Assembly (NCBI RefSeq): GCF_031085155.1
Contig: NZ_JAVHUL010000009.1
Span: forward strand, 1 to 64,000
DNA from: Mesonia profundi
Lineage (GTDB): Bacteria; Bacteroidota; Bacteroidia; Flavobacteriales; Flavobacteriaceae
Length of the DNA: 64,000 nucleotides
Direction of reading: 5' to 3'
Every line of letters begins with the position of its first letter. Position 1 is the stretch's first letter. Both the position numbers and the translations under genes were made by a program. Positions 17,938 to 27,173 of the stretch are shown here, one piece after another. The notes beneath the pieces are model-generated. The model saw nothing but the letters and a program-made list of their open reading frames with translations, was not told where the DNA came from and ran no database searches.

Positions 17938-18291
17938 TTAAAAGAATTTAATGCTTAATGGGTAGGATGTCGATTCCCCATTATTGGCTTTGATTGCATT
18001 GATAATTGGAAATACAAAAGCGACAATCCCTACAACTGCCAGGACTAAAAAGCCTAACCCAAATAAGAAAATTAAAGGAACGCTAAGAATAGCGTATATG
18101 AATATACTAATTCTAAAATTGATAATTTGTTTTCCTTGTTCATCCATTTCAAGAACATTCTCTTTTTGGGTAGCCCAAATAATTAGTGGAACAATCAGAC
18201 CTCCAATCCCGGTTATGTAATCTAATAATTGACTTAGGTGAGTCAGCATTAAAAGCTGACGGTCTTCTCGTTTTTCAGTTATAATTTCCAT
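17938..18291 (-). CDS. DUF4870 (Tic20-like) membrane protein
   Basis: 117 aa with the family pattern: a hydrophilic start with LTHLSQLL, a first helix GIGGLIVPLIIWAT, the soluble stretch HKENVLEMDEQGKQIINFRIS-like segment, and two further helices. Predicted inner-membrane protein with three to four transmembrane segments; function unknown. The ATG at 18291 is used because the family begins near LMLTHLSQLL; the open frame extends upstream but that part has no family similarity. Convergent with msrA with 3 nt between stops. Confidence 0.85.
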   Translation of the reverse strand: MEIITEKREDRQLLMLTHLSQLLDYITGIGGLIVPLIIWATQKENVLEMDEQGKQIINFRISIFIYAILSVPLIFLFGLGFLVLAVVGIVAFVFPIINAIKANNGESTSYPLSIKFF

Positions 18292-18410
18292 AATAGATGA
18301 TTTTAGTGGTCTATATGTAAGACGATTAAAAGCATCTATTGTTACACTAATTTTTCTTGATTTCACTTTAGTTTTCAAGTTTTTTTTTGCTAACTGCTAA
18401 TTGCGAAGCG

Positions 18411-18468
18411 GCCAGCCCGAACGTGCCTTTTCGGCACGGGTGGGTCTTTAGTCTTAATAGGTCCCGAG
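18411..18468 (+). repeat. Dispersed GC-rich repeat copy E (GTGCC/GGCAC hairpin)
   Basis: The stretch CCCGAACGTGCCTTTTCGG continues into CACGGGTGGG, with GTGCC/GGCAC as the perfect stem. CACGGGTGG recurs at about 33077-33085, and the segment closes with TCCCGAG as the other copies do. GC content stands out from the flanks. It sits between the DUF4870 and mnmE genes. Confidence 0.5.
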
Positions 18469-18499
18469 TATTTTTTTATTTAAACTGCTTCAGGTTTAT

Positions 18500-18507
18500 T
18501 ATCTTTG
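18500..18507 (+). promoter_or_regulatory. -7 box (TATCTTTG) 4 nt before the mnmE start codon
   Basis: Exact TAnnTTTG match. With a start site expected a few nt downstream, the mRNA would begin on or beside the ATG at 18512. The start codon itself is secure because the N-terminus aligns with known MnmE. Confidence 0.55.
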
Positions 18508-18511
18508 CCGC

Positions 18512-19909
18512 ATGATTTTAGAAGACACTATTGTAGCCTTAGCGAGTGCCCCAGGAAGTGGAGCCATTGCACTCATCCGCGTTTCTGGTCCAGATGCCAT
18601 TCATTTTACAGCACCTGTTTTTGAAGCTAGAAATAAAGTGAGTTTAAATGATCAAGCTTCACATACTTTGCAGTTAGGATTCATTAAAAAAGACCAGCGC
18701 ATTATAGATGAAAGCTTGGTTTCTGTTTTTAGAGGAACCCGTTCTTACACGGGAGAACCTACCGTAGAAATCTCTTGCCATGGGAGTCCGTTTATTCAAC
18801 AAGAAATCATCAACCTTTTACTTCAGCAAGGCTGTAGAGCTGCGCAAGCAGGAGAATTTACGCTGCGTGCTTTCCTTAACGGAAAAATGGAACTGAGTCA
18901 GGCGGAAGCGGTAGCCGATTTAATTGCGAGTGATAATGCTGCCAGCCATCAATTGGCGATGCAACAAATGCGTGGAGGCTTTGCGACCGAAATTAAAAAT
19001 TTACGCCAAGAGCTGCTTAATTTTGCTTCTTTAATTGAATTGGAGCTCGATTTCTCTGAAGAAGACGTTGAGTTTGCCAATCGGGATCAATTTCAAGCCC
19101 TTATTTTAAAAATCCAAAAAACACTTTCTCGGCTTATCGATTCTTTCGCCGTAGGAAACGTGCTTAAAAACGGAATCCCGGTTGCTATTGTAGGAGAGCC
19201 CAATGTAGGAAAATCTACGCTTTTAAACTCTCTACTCAATGAAGACCGCGCGATTGTAAGTGCGATTGCAGGAACGACGAGAGATACCATTGAAGATGAG
19301 ATTTCTATAGGAGGAATAGGTTTCCGGTTTATAGATACGGCCGGAATCAGGGAAACCAACGATGAAATTGAAGGTCTGGGAATAAAAAAAACCTTCCAGA
19401 AAATGGAACAAGCACAAATTGTGGTGTATTTATTTGATGCACAAAAAGTAAAGAATGAAAATTTGAGCTTGCAACAGATTAGAACTGAAGTTGAAAAAAT
19501 TAAGAATCAATTTCCGGGGAAACCGCTATTGATCATCGCCAATAAAACCGATGTCTTAGATGAGAGTTTAAAAGTAGAATTCTCTCAAGCATTACCCGAA
19601 GTATTATTGCTTTCTGCCAAAGAAAAAGAAGGTGTAGAGTTGCTGGAAGAAAAGCTATTGCAATTTGTAAATACAGGAGCTTTAAAAAGCAATGATGCCA
19701 TCGTCACCAACTCTAGGCATTATGACGCCTTGCTCAAAGCACAACAGGAGATCAACAACGTACAAGAAGGCTTAAATATGGGCTTAACAGGCGATTTGCT
19801 AGCCATAGACATTAGAGAGGCTCTGTATCACTTTGGTAGCATCTCTGGCGAGGTAAGTCCAGATGATTTGTTGGGGAATATATTTGCTAATTTCTGCATT
19901 GGAAAGTAA
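18512..19909 (+). CDS. mnmE: tRNA uridine-5-carboxymethylaminomethyl modification GTPase
   Basis: With MnmG it modifies U34 of tRNAs that read two-family codon boxes. 465 aa: N-terminal folate-binding domain (about 1-120), helical domain, and a G domain inserted between helices with G1 GEPNVGKST at 228-236, G3 DTAGIRET, and G4 NKTD. The C-terminal CIGK contains the essential Cys462. Length and all motifs are intact. Starts almost on top of its -7 box, and a terminator stem begins at its stop codon. Confidence 0.97.
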   Translation: MILEDTIVALASAPGSGAIALIRVSGPDAIHFTAPVFEARNKVSLNDQASHTLQLGFIKKDQRIIDESLVSVFRGTRSYTGEPTVEISCHGSPFIQQEIINLLLQQGCRAAQAGEFTLRAFLNGKMELSQAEAVADLIASDNAASHQLAMQQMRGGFATEIKNLRQELLNFASLIELELDFSEEDVEFANRDQFQALILKIQKTLSRLIDSFAVGNVLKNGIPVAIVGEPNVGKSTLLNSLLNEDRAIVSAIAGTTRDTIEDEISIGGIGFRFIDTAGIRETNDEIEGLGIKKTFQKMEQAQIVVYLFDAQKVKNENLSLQQIRTEVEKIKNQFPGKPLLIIANKTDVLDESLKVEFSQALPEVLLLSAKEKEGVELLEEKLLQFVNTGALKSNDAIVTNSRHYDALLKAQQEINNVQEGLNMGLTGDLLAIDIREALYHFGSISGEVSPDDLLGNIFANFCIGK

Positions 19910-19946
19910 ATAAGATAGGCTTTTTGAAAAAAACCTATCTTATTTA
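19908..19946 (+). terminator. Terminator stem overlapping the mnmE stop codon
   Basis: 12-bp stem AAATAAGATAGG (19908-19919) / CCTATCTTATTT (19934-19945). The internal CTTTTT...GAAAAAAA can extend the stem. The left arm overlaps the mnmE stop, 19907-19909. Confidence 0.75.
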
Positions 19947-20145
19947 TGCTTAGCGCAGTCGAAGTATCTCAAGGTAGGGTTTTAGCTCCAATAATCTACC
20001 CGCTTTCATTTATAGCATTTTAAGTGGATAGTCTTGGGGAGGTAAATAAGGACTAATTTCTTTTAAGCATGAGGGGGCCTAAGAATGTTTTGTAAAAAAT
20101 GAATCAAAGAAAAAGCGATAGCCTAACTCTCCATTTTTTACCGAA

Positions 20146-20889
20146 TCAAGAGAGTATTCTAAAGGCTTTTTCAATTTTAGCAGGATGTAAATCCTTATGG
20201 TTTGTGGCTATAGCTCCTATTAAAGCATCTTCTCTAAAGAACCATATACAAGACGAAACCAGGACCAAGCAATTAGAAGCTAGGGAAGGGGTAATAAAGC
20301 TTTGCGCTGCTAGTGGCGAAGAAAAGGGAGTGACATTTATTTTAAAGACCTCTTCTATAAGAGGGGTATACGTATCTTTTGCGTAGGTAGATATCAGGTA
20401 ACATACTTCAGCACGGTGTGTTTTTTCGGGCCATTTCAATTGTGTTTTAGGGTTAAATACCTCGGTTTCAAGTTTTATTTCTTGCGTAGGTGTAAGCGAA
20501 CAATGTATACCTAAGCTACAATAATCGGTATATAGACTAGAAAGGTTAAACTCAAATCCATCCAACAAAGAGATTTCACCCTGCCACAAATCTTTTTTTC
20601 CTTTCGGAATTTCGGTATTACTCAGCATAGCTTGGTAAACCGTTTTTCGAAACCGATTAAACATTTGATGATCGTAATAAGTGAGAAATAACCGTCGTAA
20701 AGTCATAGAAAGACATTTGGTAGTACTAGAAGCGGTTCCAAAATCAGAGGATGATAGTTTGGTTTGCTTGGTTTGTTTTACTCCGTTTTTCCCAGGCTTC
20801 ATTTGTACAATGGTTTTCCCATTTACTTGTCTAAAGACTAAATCTCCCAATCCGCCAATGAATCGATTATGCTTATCTAATTGCGCCAT
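20146..20889 (-). CDS. Uncharacterised lineage-specific protein
   Basis: 247 aa, cytoplasmic as far as can be seen: no signal peptide. The N-terminus has a pattern GxLGDLVFRQVNGKTIVQMKPGK, reminiscent of Bacteroidota phage-like or DUF6266-style proteins that begin with a Gly-rich FR-x3-GK-x-VxxKP motif; the rest (beta-rich, with YLISTYAKDTY and CLVLVSSCIWFF) is not recognised. The ATG at 20889 gives MAQLDKHNRF, a natural start; the frame extends 18 codons further upstream. It borders a decayed coding region, so this may be an accessory islet. Confidence 0.65.
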   Translation of the reverse strand: MAQLDKHNRFIGGLGDLVFRQVNGKTIVQMKPGKNGVKQTKQTKLSSSDFGTASSTTKCLSMTLRRLFLTYYDHQMFNRFRKTVYQAMLSNTEIPKGKKDLWQGEISLLDGFEFNLSSLYTDYCSLGIHCSLTPTQEIKLETEVFNPKTQLKWPEKTHRAEVCYLISTYAKDTYTPLIEEVFKINVTPFSSPLAAQSFITPSLASNCLVLVSSCIWFFREDALIGAIATNHKDLHPAKIEKAFRILS

Positions 20890-20959
20890 AGTATCTATAG
20901 GTATTTTAGTAATGAAACTCCTAGTTAATTCTAAATAAAACAACAGTCAAGTCATAACT

Positions 20960-21560
20960 AATACAAATAATATCCACGATTTAAGTGGAAAATGTGGTTC
21001 CACTGTGGTTAGAGTGTGGACTCAGTATGGTTTAGGTACGACGTGTCTATGAGAGAGCTATTATTTAACTCGGCCTTAACCTCAAATGTAGGTGGAATAT
21101 ACACTAATTATTCTAAAGCTGCAATAAATAATGGTCTAACTGTCTTAATCACTGCTGTTTATGAGGTAGGTCATACTGCCTAAATAAACAAAGCTTTAGG
21201 AGATGAAGTGCAAGCGTTATTAGTCAAAAGAAGTCGGGGGAGGGGTATACCAACAGATGAAGAATATTAAGAAATTTAAAAGAATACTCTTGTTTTTTTA
21301 TAGAGGTTGATACACAATACTTACGAGATGATTTTTAGTATTGGTTTTAACTTGGGTAGGCTTACAAGCATATTTCCAATGTTTTTGAAGAAGATGAACT
21401 GAAGCGAGAAGCAAGTGTTCGGAAATTCCGAACAGTTTAATTCGAAGGTGCTTGAAACCTTGAGTGTAATATCTACTTCTTTAACCTTGGTGCAATCACT
21501 TCAGTAGGTTACAGCGTAAAGTCTCCATAAGTATCCAGTTCCGTATTTGAGCTACCAAAA
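20960..21560 (+). pseudogene. Decayed coding region, unidentified
   Basis: Plus-strand reading gives protein-like pieces broken by stops and frameshifts: NNIHDLSGKCGSTVVRVWTQYG (about 20968-21033), then, from the ATG at 21049, 44 residues ending VYEVGHTA at a TAA. The same frame continues after that stop with INKALGDEVQALLVKRSRG. A third piece in another frame, AYKHISNVFEEDELKREASVRKF, lies near 21358-21426, and GAITSVGYSVKSP near 21490-21530. None has a full domain. The pattern fits an old gene degraded by several mutations; the family is unknown. Confidence 0.5.
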
Positions 21561-21835
21561 CTTTAAAAGAATACCTAACTTGTTCGAGTATCAAGCTTTC
21601 GTGCCCACAGCAAAAGTTGTAAGCTTCACGAGTGGCAAGATGTTCGACAATAAGAGGTTACAGGCTTGCGGAAATCATGAAGCATTAGTCTTTCTTTATT
21701 TGTTTCGGTTGTTTTTAATCCCGTTTTATTATTCGAATAATCATCATGATGATTTGGGTAAACCATTGAAAATTCAGGTTTTATCAGGTTTATTCATTAC
21801 TTTTAGAAGTAGACTAACCTTTAAAACTTATTATC

Positions 21836-23551
21836 ATGAAAAAAATTACTTTACTATTTCTAGTATTTTTAATTAGTTCTTTGGGGTATTCCCAAGGAAT
21901 TACTTATAAAAAGGGAGTCGTTTTAAGAACAAATAACGAACAGAGTAAGAGCCTCTTACAAACTTCCAGATCGATGACTACTGTTGATTGTGGCCAAGAA
22001 ACCTTAAGTAATGATTTTGAAACCAGTTTGGGGTCGTTGAAAAATTATATTATTGCAAATGACTTTGTTGTAGAGGAAGAAATGGGCGTTTTTTCTTTAG
22101 AATCAATCACTTTTCACGCCTTTGTAGAGCCTGGAGGGACTATTACAGATGTGGATTTTATTTTTTATGAAGATTCAGGGAATGGTCCCGACAATTTAAT
22201 AACAAGTCTAATAGATATGGAAGCTACTTCAGTAGAAGTGGTGGGAGAATATGAGGATGAAGATGGAATAAATGACGTAGTTGAGGTTTATGTTGAATTA
22301 GATGAACCGCTTACTTTTGAATCTGAAGAAGACGGAGCCGTTTATTGGCTGGGCGTGCAAATCCCTAATTACGGAGGAAGTAGTATTGGCTTTGAGTTGA
22401 TATCAGAACTTGAAACCCCCACTGGAACCTTTGTTTTTTTAGCTGGAGGCTGGCATGGAGTTGAAGATTTATTTGGAGTTATTCGCGATGGTGTGATGAC
22501 GCTCTCCGGAACTTGCTCTGCTTCAGATGAATGTTCAGAAGTTAGTGCAGGTATTTTGGAAGGTCCTGAAAGTGTCTGTGCGCTTGCTGAGTTTATGATT
22601 TCTCCCTTAAATGCTACTACTGGAGTTTCTGGAGTGGAGTATACTTGGGAACAATCGCCAATTGACGAAGAGAATTGGACGGTGATTGAAGATGCAACAT
22701 CTTTAAACTTGACCATGGAACAAGGAATCGATGCACCCACTCAGTTTCGTTTTATCATTGCATGTGAATTTGGAAATACGGATACTAGCGAAGCTATTGT
22801 TGTAAACTTAAATTCAGCTGAAGAATGTTATTGCGCACCCGAATATACGCTGGGGTGTGATGATGGTGATGCGATAAATCAAGTAATGATAGAAGATGAA
22901 ATGGGTGAAGTTATTTTTCAAAATGACTCAAACTGCAGCGAAACAGGTTATACGGATTATACTCAAGACCTAAAAGCACCTGTATTAGAGCAAGGAGATA
23001 CCTATAGCATGAAGCTTACTTCTGAATCAGAAGTTGCAGAAGAAGATGATATTAGAATATGGTTGGACTTTAATCAAGATGGTGTTTTTGCAGAAGAGGA
23101 AGAAATAGGAAACACCGCTGGGGGAGGCTTAGATACAGAAGGAGAATTTAACTTTCAATTTACCATCCCAGAAGATCTAGATCTCGGTATATATCGAATT
23201 CGAGCTCGTATGGCATGGCTTGGGGGAGATGATATTGAACCTTGTATTAATAAATCTTATGGAGAAGCCGAAGATTATGCGGTCGAAATTATTGAAAATT
23301 TAACTGTTGAAAGTTCTGTATTCAACCAGCTTAACTTTTATCCGAATCCCGTTGAAAATCAATTGAACCTAAGAGCGGAAACCCCAATAGAAAATCTAAA
23401 AGTTTACACTATTCTAGGTCAGGAAGTTTTACAGAAATCTCCAAATACTTTGGAAGCCCAACTGCAAACGCAAAACTTATCCACAGGTATATACTTGATT
23501 AATGTAACCTTACAAGGAATTGAAAAATCCTATAAAATAATTAAAAAGTAA
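21836..23551 (+). CDS. Secreted GEVED-domain protein with T9SS sorting domain
   Basis: 571 aa. Signal peptide (1-20, ending GYSQG), a large acidic beta-rich region, a GEVED domain near 390-485 (RIWLDFNQDG, GIYRIRARMAW, YGEAEDYAVEI), and a type A C-terminal sorting domain (about 500-571: FYPNPVENQLNL, LKVYTILGQEVL, LSTGIYLINV). It is therefore exported to the cell surface or medium by the type IX secretion system. The mid-region may bind ligand, but no enzyme motif is visible. The mature protein is very acidic, consistent with a marine extracellular protein. A strong terminator follows. Confidence 0.9.
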   Translation: MKKITLLFLVFLISSLGYSQGITYKKGVVLRTNNEQSKSLLQTSRSMTTVDCGQETLSNDFETSLGSLKNYIIANDFVVEEEMGVFSLESITFHAFVEPGGTITDVDFIFYEDSGNGPDNLITSLIDMEATSVEVVGEYEDEDGINDVVEVYVELDEPLTFESEEDGAVYWLGVQIPNYGGSSIGFELISELETPTGTFVFLAGGWHGVEDLFGVIRDGVMTLSGTCSASDECSEVSAGILEGPESVCALAEFMISPLNATTGVSGVEYTWEQSPIDEENWTVIEDATSLNLTMEQGIDAPTQFRFIIACEFGNTDTSEAIVVNLNSAEECYCAPEYTLGCDDGDAINQVMIEDEMGEVIFQNDSNCSETGYTDYTQDLKAPVLEQGDTYSMKLTSESEVAEEDDIRIWLDFNQDGVFAEEEEIGNTAGGGLDTEGEFNFQFTIPEDLDLGIYRIRARMAWLGGDDIEPCINKSYGEAEDYAVEIIENLTVESSVFNQLNFYPNPVENQLNLRAETPIENLKVYTILGQEVLQKSPNTLEAQLQTQNLSTGIYLINVTLQGIEKSYKIIKK

Positions 23552-23593
23552 ATTTTTGAATGAAAGAAGTTACTTTTTAGGCAGATTAAAATT

Positions 23594-23625
23594 AAGAAAA
23601 GCCGTTCGAGAGAATGGCTTTTCTT
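23594..23625 (+). terminator. Intrinsic terminator after the T9SS protein gene
   Basis: Stem AAGAAAAGCCGTTC (23594-23607) / GAATGGCTTTTCTT (23612-23625), with one G-U pair and a GAGA tetraloop. Confidence 0.8.
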
Positions 23626-23726
23626 GTATATGAATAGTAACCAATCGCTTTTTCTTTCCTTTGATAAAAAAGCAGGTAGGAAATAAAACTAAAGAAATAG
23701 TAGAATCGTTTCTGATGATATCATTT

Positions 23727-25202
23727 TTACACAACCACTTCCCAATAGCTTTCCGCAAGTAATTGGACAGCGGCCTCCATCTCTTGTGGATTAAGATGTG
23801 CAAAACCCAGTCTTAACGAAGTCATTTTTCGGTTTTGGTAAAGGCAGATACTCGGAATTAGAAGTCCTTTTTCTTTTGCTTTCTCCTGTAAATGCGTCAA
23901 TGAAAAGAAATTGGTAAATTGAATCCAAAATGCCAAGCCTGAAGACGGAATCGTAACTGTGATTTGGTCTTTGAAGTGGTGGTGAAGCAAATGTGAAAAA
24001 CCTTCTTTGCGTTCGGCAACTACTTTTTTAGACTTTCTTTGGTACCGATGAATGTCTCCTTGGTGGATGAGTTCTCCCAGTGCTTTTTCCATCATGACAT
24101 CGGGTTTGCCTAAAATATTCAGGTATTTAGTGGCTTCTTGCAGCAGGTCTTTTGGAGCAATCAAAAAATTCATTTGAAAACCGGGATTCAAAAACCTTCC
24201 GAAACTCCCCACATAGAGAACGCGTTTCCCGTTGTTTTTGCTAAACAGGGAGTCTTTTTTGTTTTTGACCGATGAAAATTCAACATCGGTATTATCTTCT
24301 ATGATAATGAAGTCGTAGGCTTCAGCTAAAGCTATTAATTGCGTTTTACGTTTTTCAGAAAGAGCGACTGTTGTGGGATATTGACAGTTGGTATTGATAT
24401 AAACCAATCGTATTTCCCCAGGTTTAAAATGGGTTTCAATATAATCGATGTCCATTCCGTTCGCATCTACCGGAATCGTTTTCATTTGGGCTCCCGCTTG
24501 ATTAAAAATCATATTGGGTAGAAAGTAGCTTAATTCTTCTACCAAAACCAGATCCCCTGTATGGATGAGTAAGCGGGATAAGATAGAAAGTACCTGCTCA
24601 AAGCCCGCCACAGGCAATAAAAAGTTTTTAGAAAGATGAAAACCTCTAGTTAGATTGAGGTAATAGCTCAATTGATCCCTAAAAAATAGATTCCCGCCAG
24701 TGGGATTTGGTAATGTTTCAGCTTGTTTTTTTCTTTTTAAGACGGAGGCGTAAAAACGAACTAACTCTTCTGATTTAATAATCCGATCATCTGGAGTTCC
24801 ATCTGTAAAGTAAAGTTTCTCTGGGCGCTCTTCTATAGGTGTATCCAAAATGAATTCTTTTCTAAACTGAAAAGGAGCCTTTTCTGGCGGTTGTTGGAAA
24901 GCTTTGGTTTTTTCGACTTCCCCCGGAGAAAGCTCGGGGTTTTTTACAAAAGTCCCTCTGTTAGGGAGCGTTTTTACCCAGCCTTGTTCTTGTAATTCTG
25001 CCAAAGCAGCAACAATGGTTTTCCGGTGAACCTGTAGCTCTTCAGCAATTTTTCTACTGCCTGGTAATCGGTCATCATTCTCTAAAATACTGTGTTTGAC
25101 TGCATTAATAAACTGATAGACGATTTGCATATAAATCGCCTCTTTTTTTCGACGATCTATTTTTATGAAGGATTGAAAATGAATTTTAACTGGACTACTC
25201 AT
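23727..25202 (-). CDS. MocR/PdxR-type GntR regulator with aminotransferase-like domain lacking the PLP lysine
   Basis: 491 aa: an N-terminal GntR winged helix (about 10-85, LPGSRKIAEELQVHRKTIVAAL, GTFVKNP) fused to a fold-type I aminotransferase domain (about 125-490). MocR proteins normally sense PLP plus an amine through a Schiff-base Lys in a (S/T)FSK motif. Here the segment reads YVGSFGRFLNPGFQ, with Arg336 (AGG) in the Lys place. The Asp and Tyr region IIIEDNTDVEF is retained in part. It faces the TonB receptor gene across 87 bp, so it probably controls that gene and itself. The effector is unknown. Confidence 0.9.
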   Translation of the reverse strand: MSSPVKIHFQSFIKIDRRKKEAIYMQIVYQFINAVKHSILENDDRLPGSRKIAEELQVHRKTIVAALAELQEQGWVKTLPNRGTFVKNPELSPGEVEKTKAFQQPPEKAPFQFRKEFILDTPIEERPEKLYFTDGTPDDRIIKSEELVRFYASVLKRKKQAETLPNPTGGNLFFRDQLSYYLNLTRGFHLSKNFLLPVAGFEQVLSILSRLLIHTGDLVLVEELSYFLPNMIFNQAGAQMKTIPVDANGMDIDYIETHFKPGEIRLVYINTNCQYPTTVALSEKRKTQLIALAEAYDFIIIEDNTDVEFSSVKNKKDSLFSKNNGKRVLYVGSFGRFLNPGFQMNFLIAPKDLLQEATKYLNILGKPDVMMEKALGELIHQGDIHRYQRKSKKVVAERKEGFSHLLHHHFKDQITVTIPSSGLAFWIQFTNFFSLTHLQEKAKEKGLLIPSICLYQNRKMTSLRLGFAHLNPQEMEAAVQLLAESYWEVVV

Positions 25203-25221
25203 TATTTACATTTCGGACTAC

Positions 25222-25229
25222 CAAAGCTA
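25222..25229 (-). promoter_or_regulatory. -7 box (TAGCTTTG) of the MocR-type regulator
   Basis: Exact TAnnTTTG match on the minus strand, 19 nt before the start codon, in the intergenic region shared with the TonB-dependent receptor. A weak TACTAT/ATAGTA inverted repeat (25227-25232, 25265-25270) brackets the region. Confidence 0.5.
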
Positions 25230-25289
25230 CTATTTTTATCTAAATATTTGCATCGCATTATTCAATAGTATCGTTTAAGAAAAATATAT

Positions 25290-27173
25290 ATGAAAAAAGT
25301 ATTAGCTATTTTAGGACTCATAGCTGCCATCCCTAGCTTCGCACAGCAACAGGATAGCCTTCCCAATCTAAAGATGGAGAACAATCAGTTGGAGGAAGTT
25401 ATTATTCAGGGAAACCGATTGCAAACCCCTTTTAATCAAGTGAACCGAGATATACAGGTGATAACACAAAAGCAAATTGAGGCGCTTCCTGCAAAATCCC
25501 TCAACGAGGTCTTGTCTTTTGTTGGGGGTGTAGATATTCGACAGCGTGGACCGTTTGGAACACAGACTGATATTTCTATTGATGGCGGAACTTCTGAGCA
25601 AACTTTAGTATTGCTCAATGGCGTTAAGATGATTGATGCGCAAACTGCCCACAATATGATGAATATTCCTGTGCCTTTAAGTGCCATCGATCATATTGAA
25701 GTGCTTAGAGGTGCCGCAGCCCGAGTTTATGGCATCAATGCCCTTACCGGGGCGATTAATATTGTGACCAAAAAAGAAAAAAAATCTTCCGTAACGGCAA
25801 CTATTCAGGGGGGAAGTTCCTTTAAAAATAAGGACGAAGGTGACGGCTCAGGAATTTATGGGGGAGGATCAGCCGAGGTTACGGGAATTTTCGGATCGGA
25901 AAAGCAAAGTCAGCTTTTCTCCGTTTCTCAAAGCAATTCCAACGGCCAACGTTACAATTCGGCTTCAAAAAGTACGCGTCTTTTTTATAACGGAAATTAT
26001 GATTTCAATAGCAATCACAGTATTCAGGCTATGGCGGGTTATGCCCGAAGCCGTTTTGGCGCCAATGGCTTTTACGCTGCTCCAGGAGATATAAATTCCG
26101 AAGAAATTGTTGAGTCTTCCGTTTTCAGTATTTCTTCAATACATGAGTTTGGAAACTTTACAATTTCTCCTAGAATCAGTGATCGCTATGGGGAAGACGA
26201 CTACCGTTATTTTAAGGATGATTTAAGCAAAGGACGATCGTTGCACTATACCAATGCGTTAATGCTAGAATTGAATACGAGTCTTAAAACAGGAATAGGA
26301 ACTTTTGGTTTTGGCTGGGAATCGCGGTTAGAAAAAATTAATAGCTCCAATATAGGTAAACATGATCGCGATAATCATGGCGCTTATGCGGAATTAAAAA
26401 GTAGCTTGGGAGAGAAAATAAGAGGAACGCTAGGTGTTTATGCCAACTACAATACTGATTTTGGTTGGCAGGCATATCCTGGACTTGATTTGGCTTATCT
26501 TCTTAATGTGCATTGGAAAATTTCTACAAGCATAGGTTCTAGTCAGCGAATCCCTTCTTTTACAGATTTATACCTAGACCAACGTCCGGGGAATATAGGG
26601 AATGCCTCCCTTCAACCCGAAAACGCCTGGTCTTACGAAGGGAATATTCAGTATAAAAAAGGAAGCCTACAACTTAAAACAGGATATTTTTATCGTACAA
26701 TAGCTGACTTTATTGATTGGGTGAGGCCTGATCCTTCAGTACCTTATTCGCCCATTAATTTTGGGAAAAATAACATGCAGGGTGTTTATGGGAGAGTGCA
26801 ACAAGATTTTGATTTAGGCGAGGAACACACTTTTGGGTATCAAGTGAGTTATAATTATTTAAATCCTACTTTAGAGACTTCAGGAGAAACCCAGTCTAAA
26901 TATACTTTAGAGTCTTTAAAGCATCAGTTTATTGCGGGAATTCATTACCAAATCAACGATTTTTCTTTTCAGCTGAAAAACAGGTGGTTAAAGCGTGAAC
27001 TTGCTAGTGCTTATAATCTTACAGATGTTCGTGTTAATTACCAGTGCCAAGATTTCGTTTTATATACAGAAGTCACCAATCTGTTTGATGCTGAATACAA
27101 AGAAGCAGGTGCCGTACCTATGCCTACCCGCTGGTTTGGATTGGGAGTGAAATACCAATGGAATGAACAGTAA
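25290..27173 (+). CDS. TonB-dependent outer-membrane receptor (BtuB-like)
   Basis: 627 aa: signal peptide (1-19), a TonB-box-like stretch (LEEVIIQGNR), plug domain (about 50-165, LNEVLSFVGGVDIRQRG and IEVLRGAAARVYGINALTGAINIVTKK), then a 22-strand barrel ending in a terminal beta-strand (FGLGVKYQW). There is no SusC-type carboxypeptidase domain and no SusD partner, so it belongs with vitamin or metal-chelate receptors. It is divergent from a MocR-type regulator and upstream of bioB, which makes a cofactor-like substrate possible. The substrate itself cannot be read from sequence. Confidence 0.92.
   Translation: MKKVLAILGLIAAIPSFAQQQDSLPNLKMENNQLEEVIIQGNRLQTPFNQVNRDIQVITQKQIEALPAKSLNEVLSFVGGVDIRQRGPFGTQTDISIDGGTSEQTLVLLNGVKMIDAQTAHNMMNIPVPLSAIDHIEVLRGAAARVYGINALTGAINIVTKKEKKSSVTATIQGGSSFKNKDEGDGSGIYGGGSAEVTGIFGSEKQSQLFSVSQSNSNGQRYNSASKSTRLFYNGNYDFNSNHSIQAMAGYARSRFGANGFYAAPGDINSEEIVESSVFSISSIHEFGNFTISPRISDRYGEDDYRYFKDDLSKGRSLHYTNALMLELNTSLKTGIGTFGFGWESRLEKINSSNIGKHDRDNHGAYAELKSSLGEKIRGTLGVYANYNTDFGWQAYPGLDLAYLLNVHWKISTSIGSSQRIPSFTDLYLDQRPGNIGNASLQPENAWSYEGNIQYKKGSLQLKTGYFYRTIADFIDWVRPDPSVPYSPINFGKNNMQGVYGRVQQDFDLGEEHTFGYQVSYNYLNPTLETSGETQSKYTLESLKHQFIAGIHYQINDFSFQLKNRWLKRELASAYNLTDVRVNYQCQDFVLYTEVTNLFDAEYKEAGAVPMPTRWFGLGVKYQWNEQ

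Noticed and set aside
21547-21876. 109-aa frame upstream of the T9SS protein gene
   Set aside because: No domain, composition unlike a protein, and it overlaps the start of the signal peptide gene in another frame. Part lies in the decayed region.
23570-23803. 77-aa minus-strand frame after the T9SS gene
   Set aside because: It overlaps the terminator and the C-terminus of the MocR-type gene in another frame; no support.
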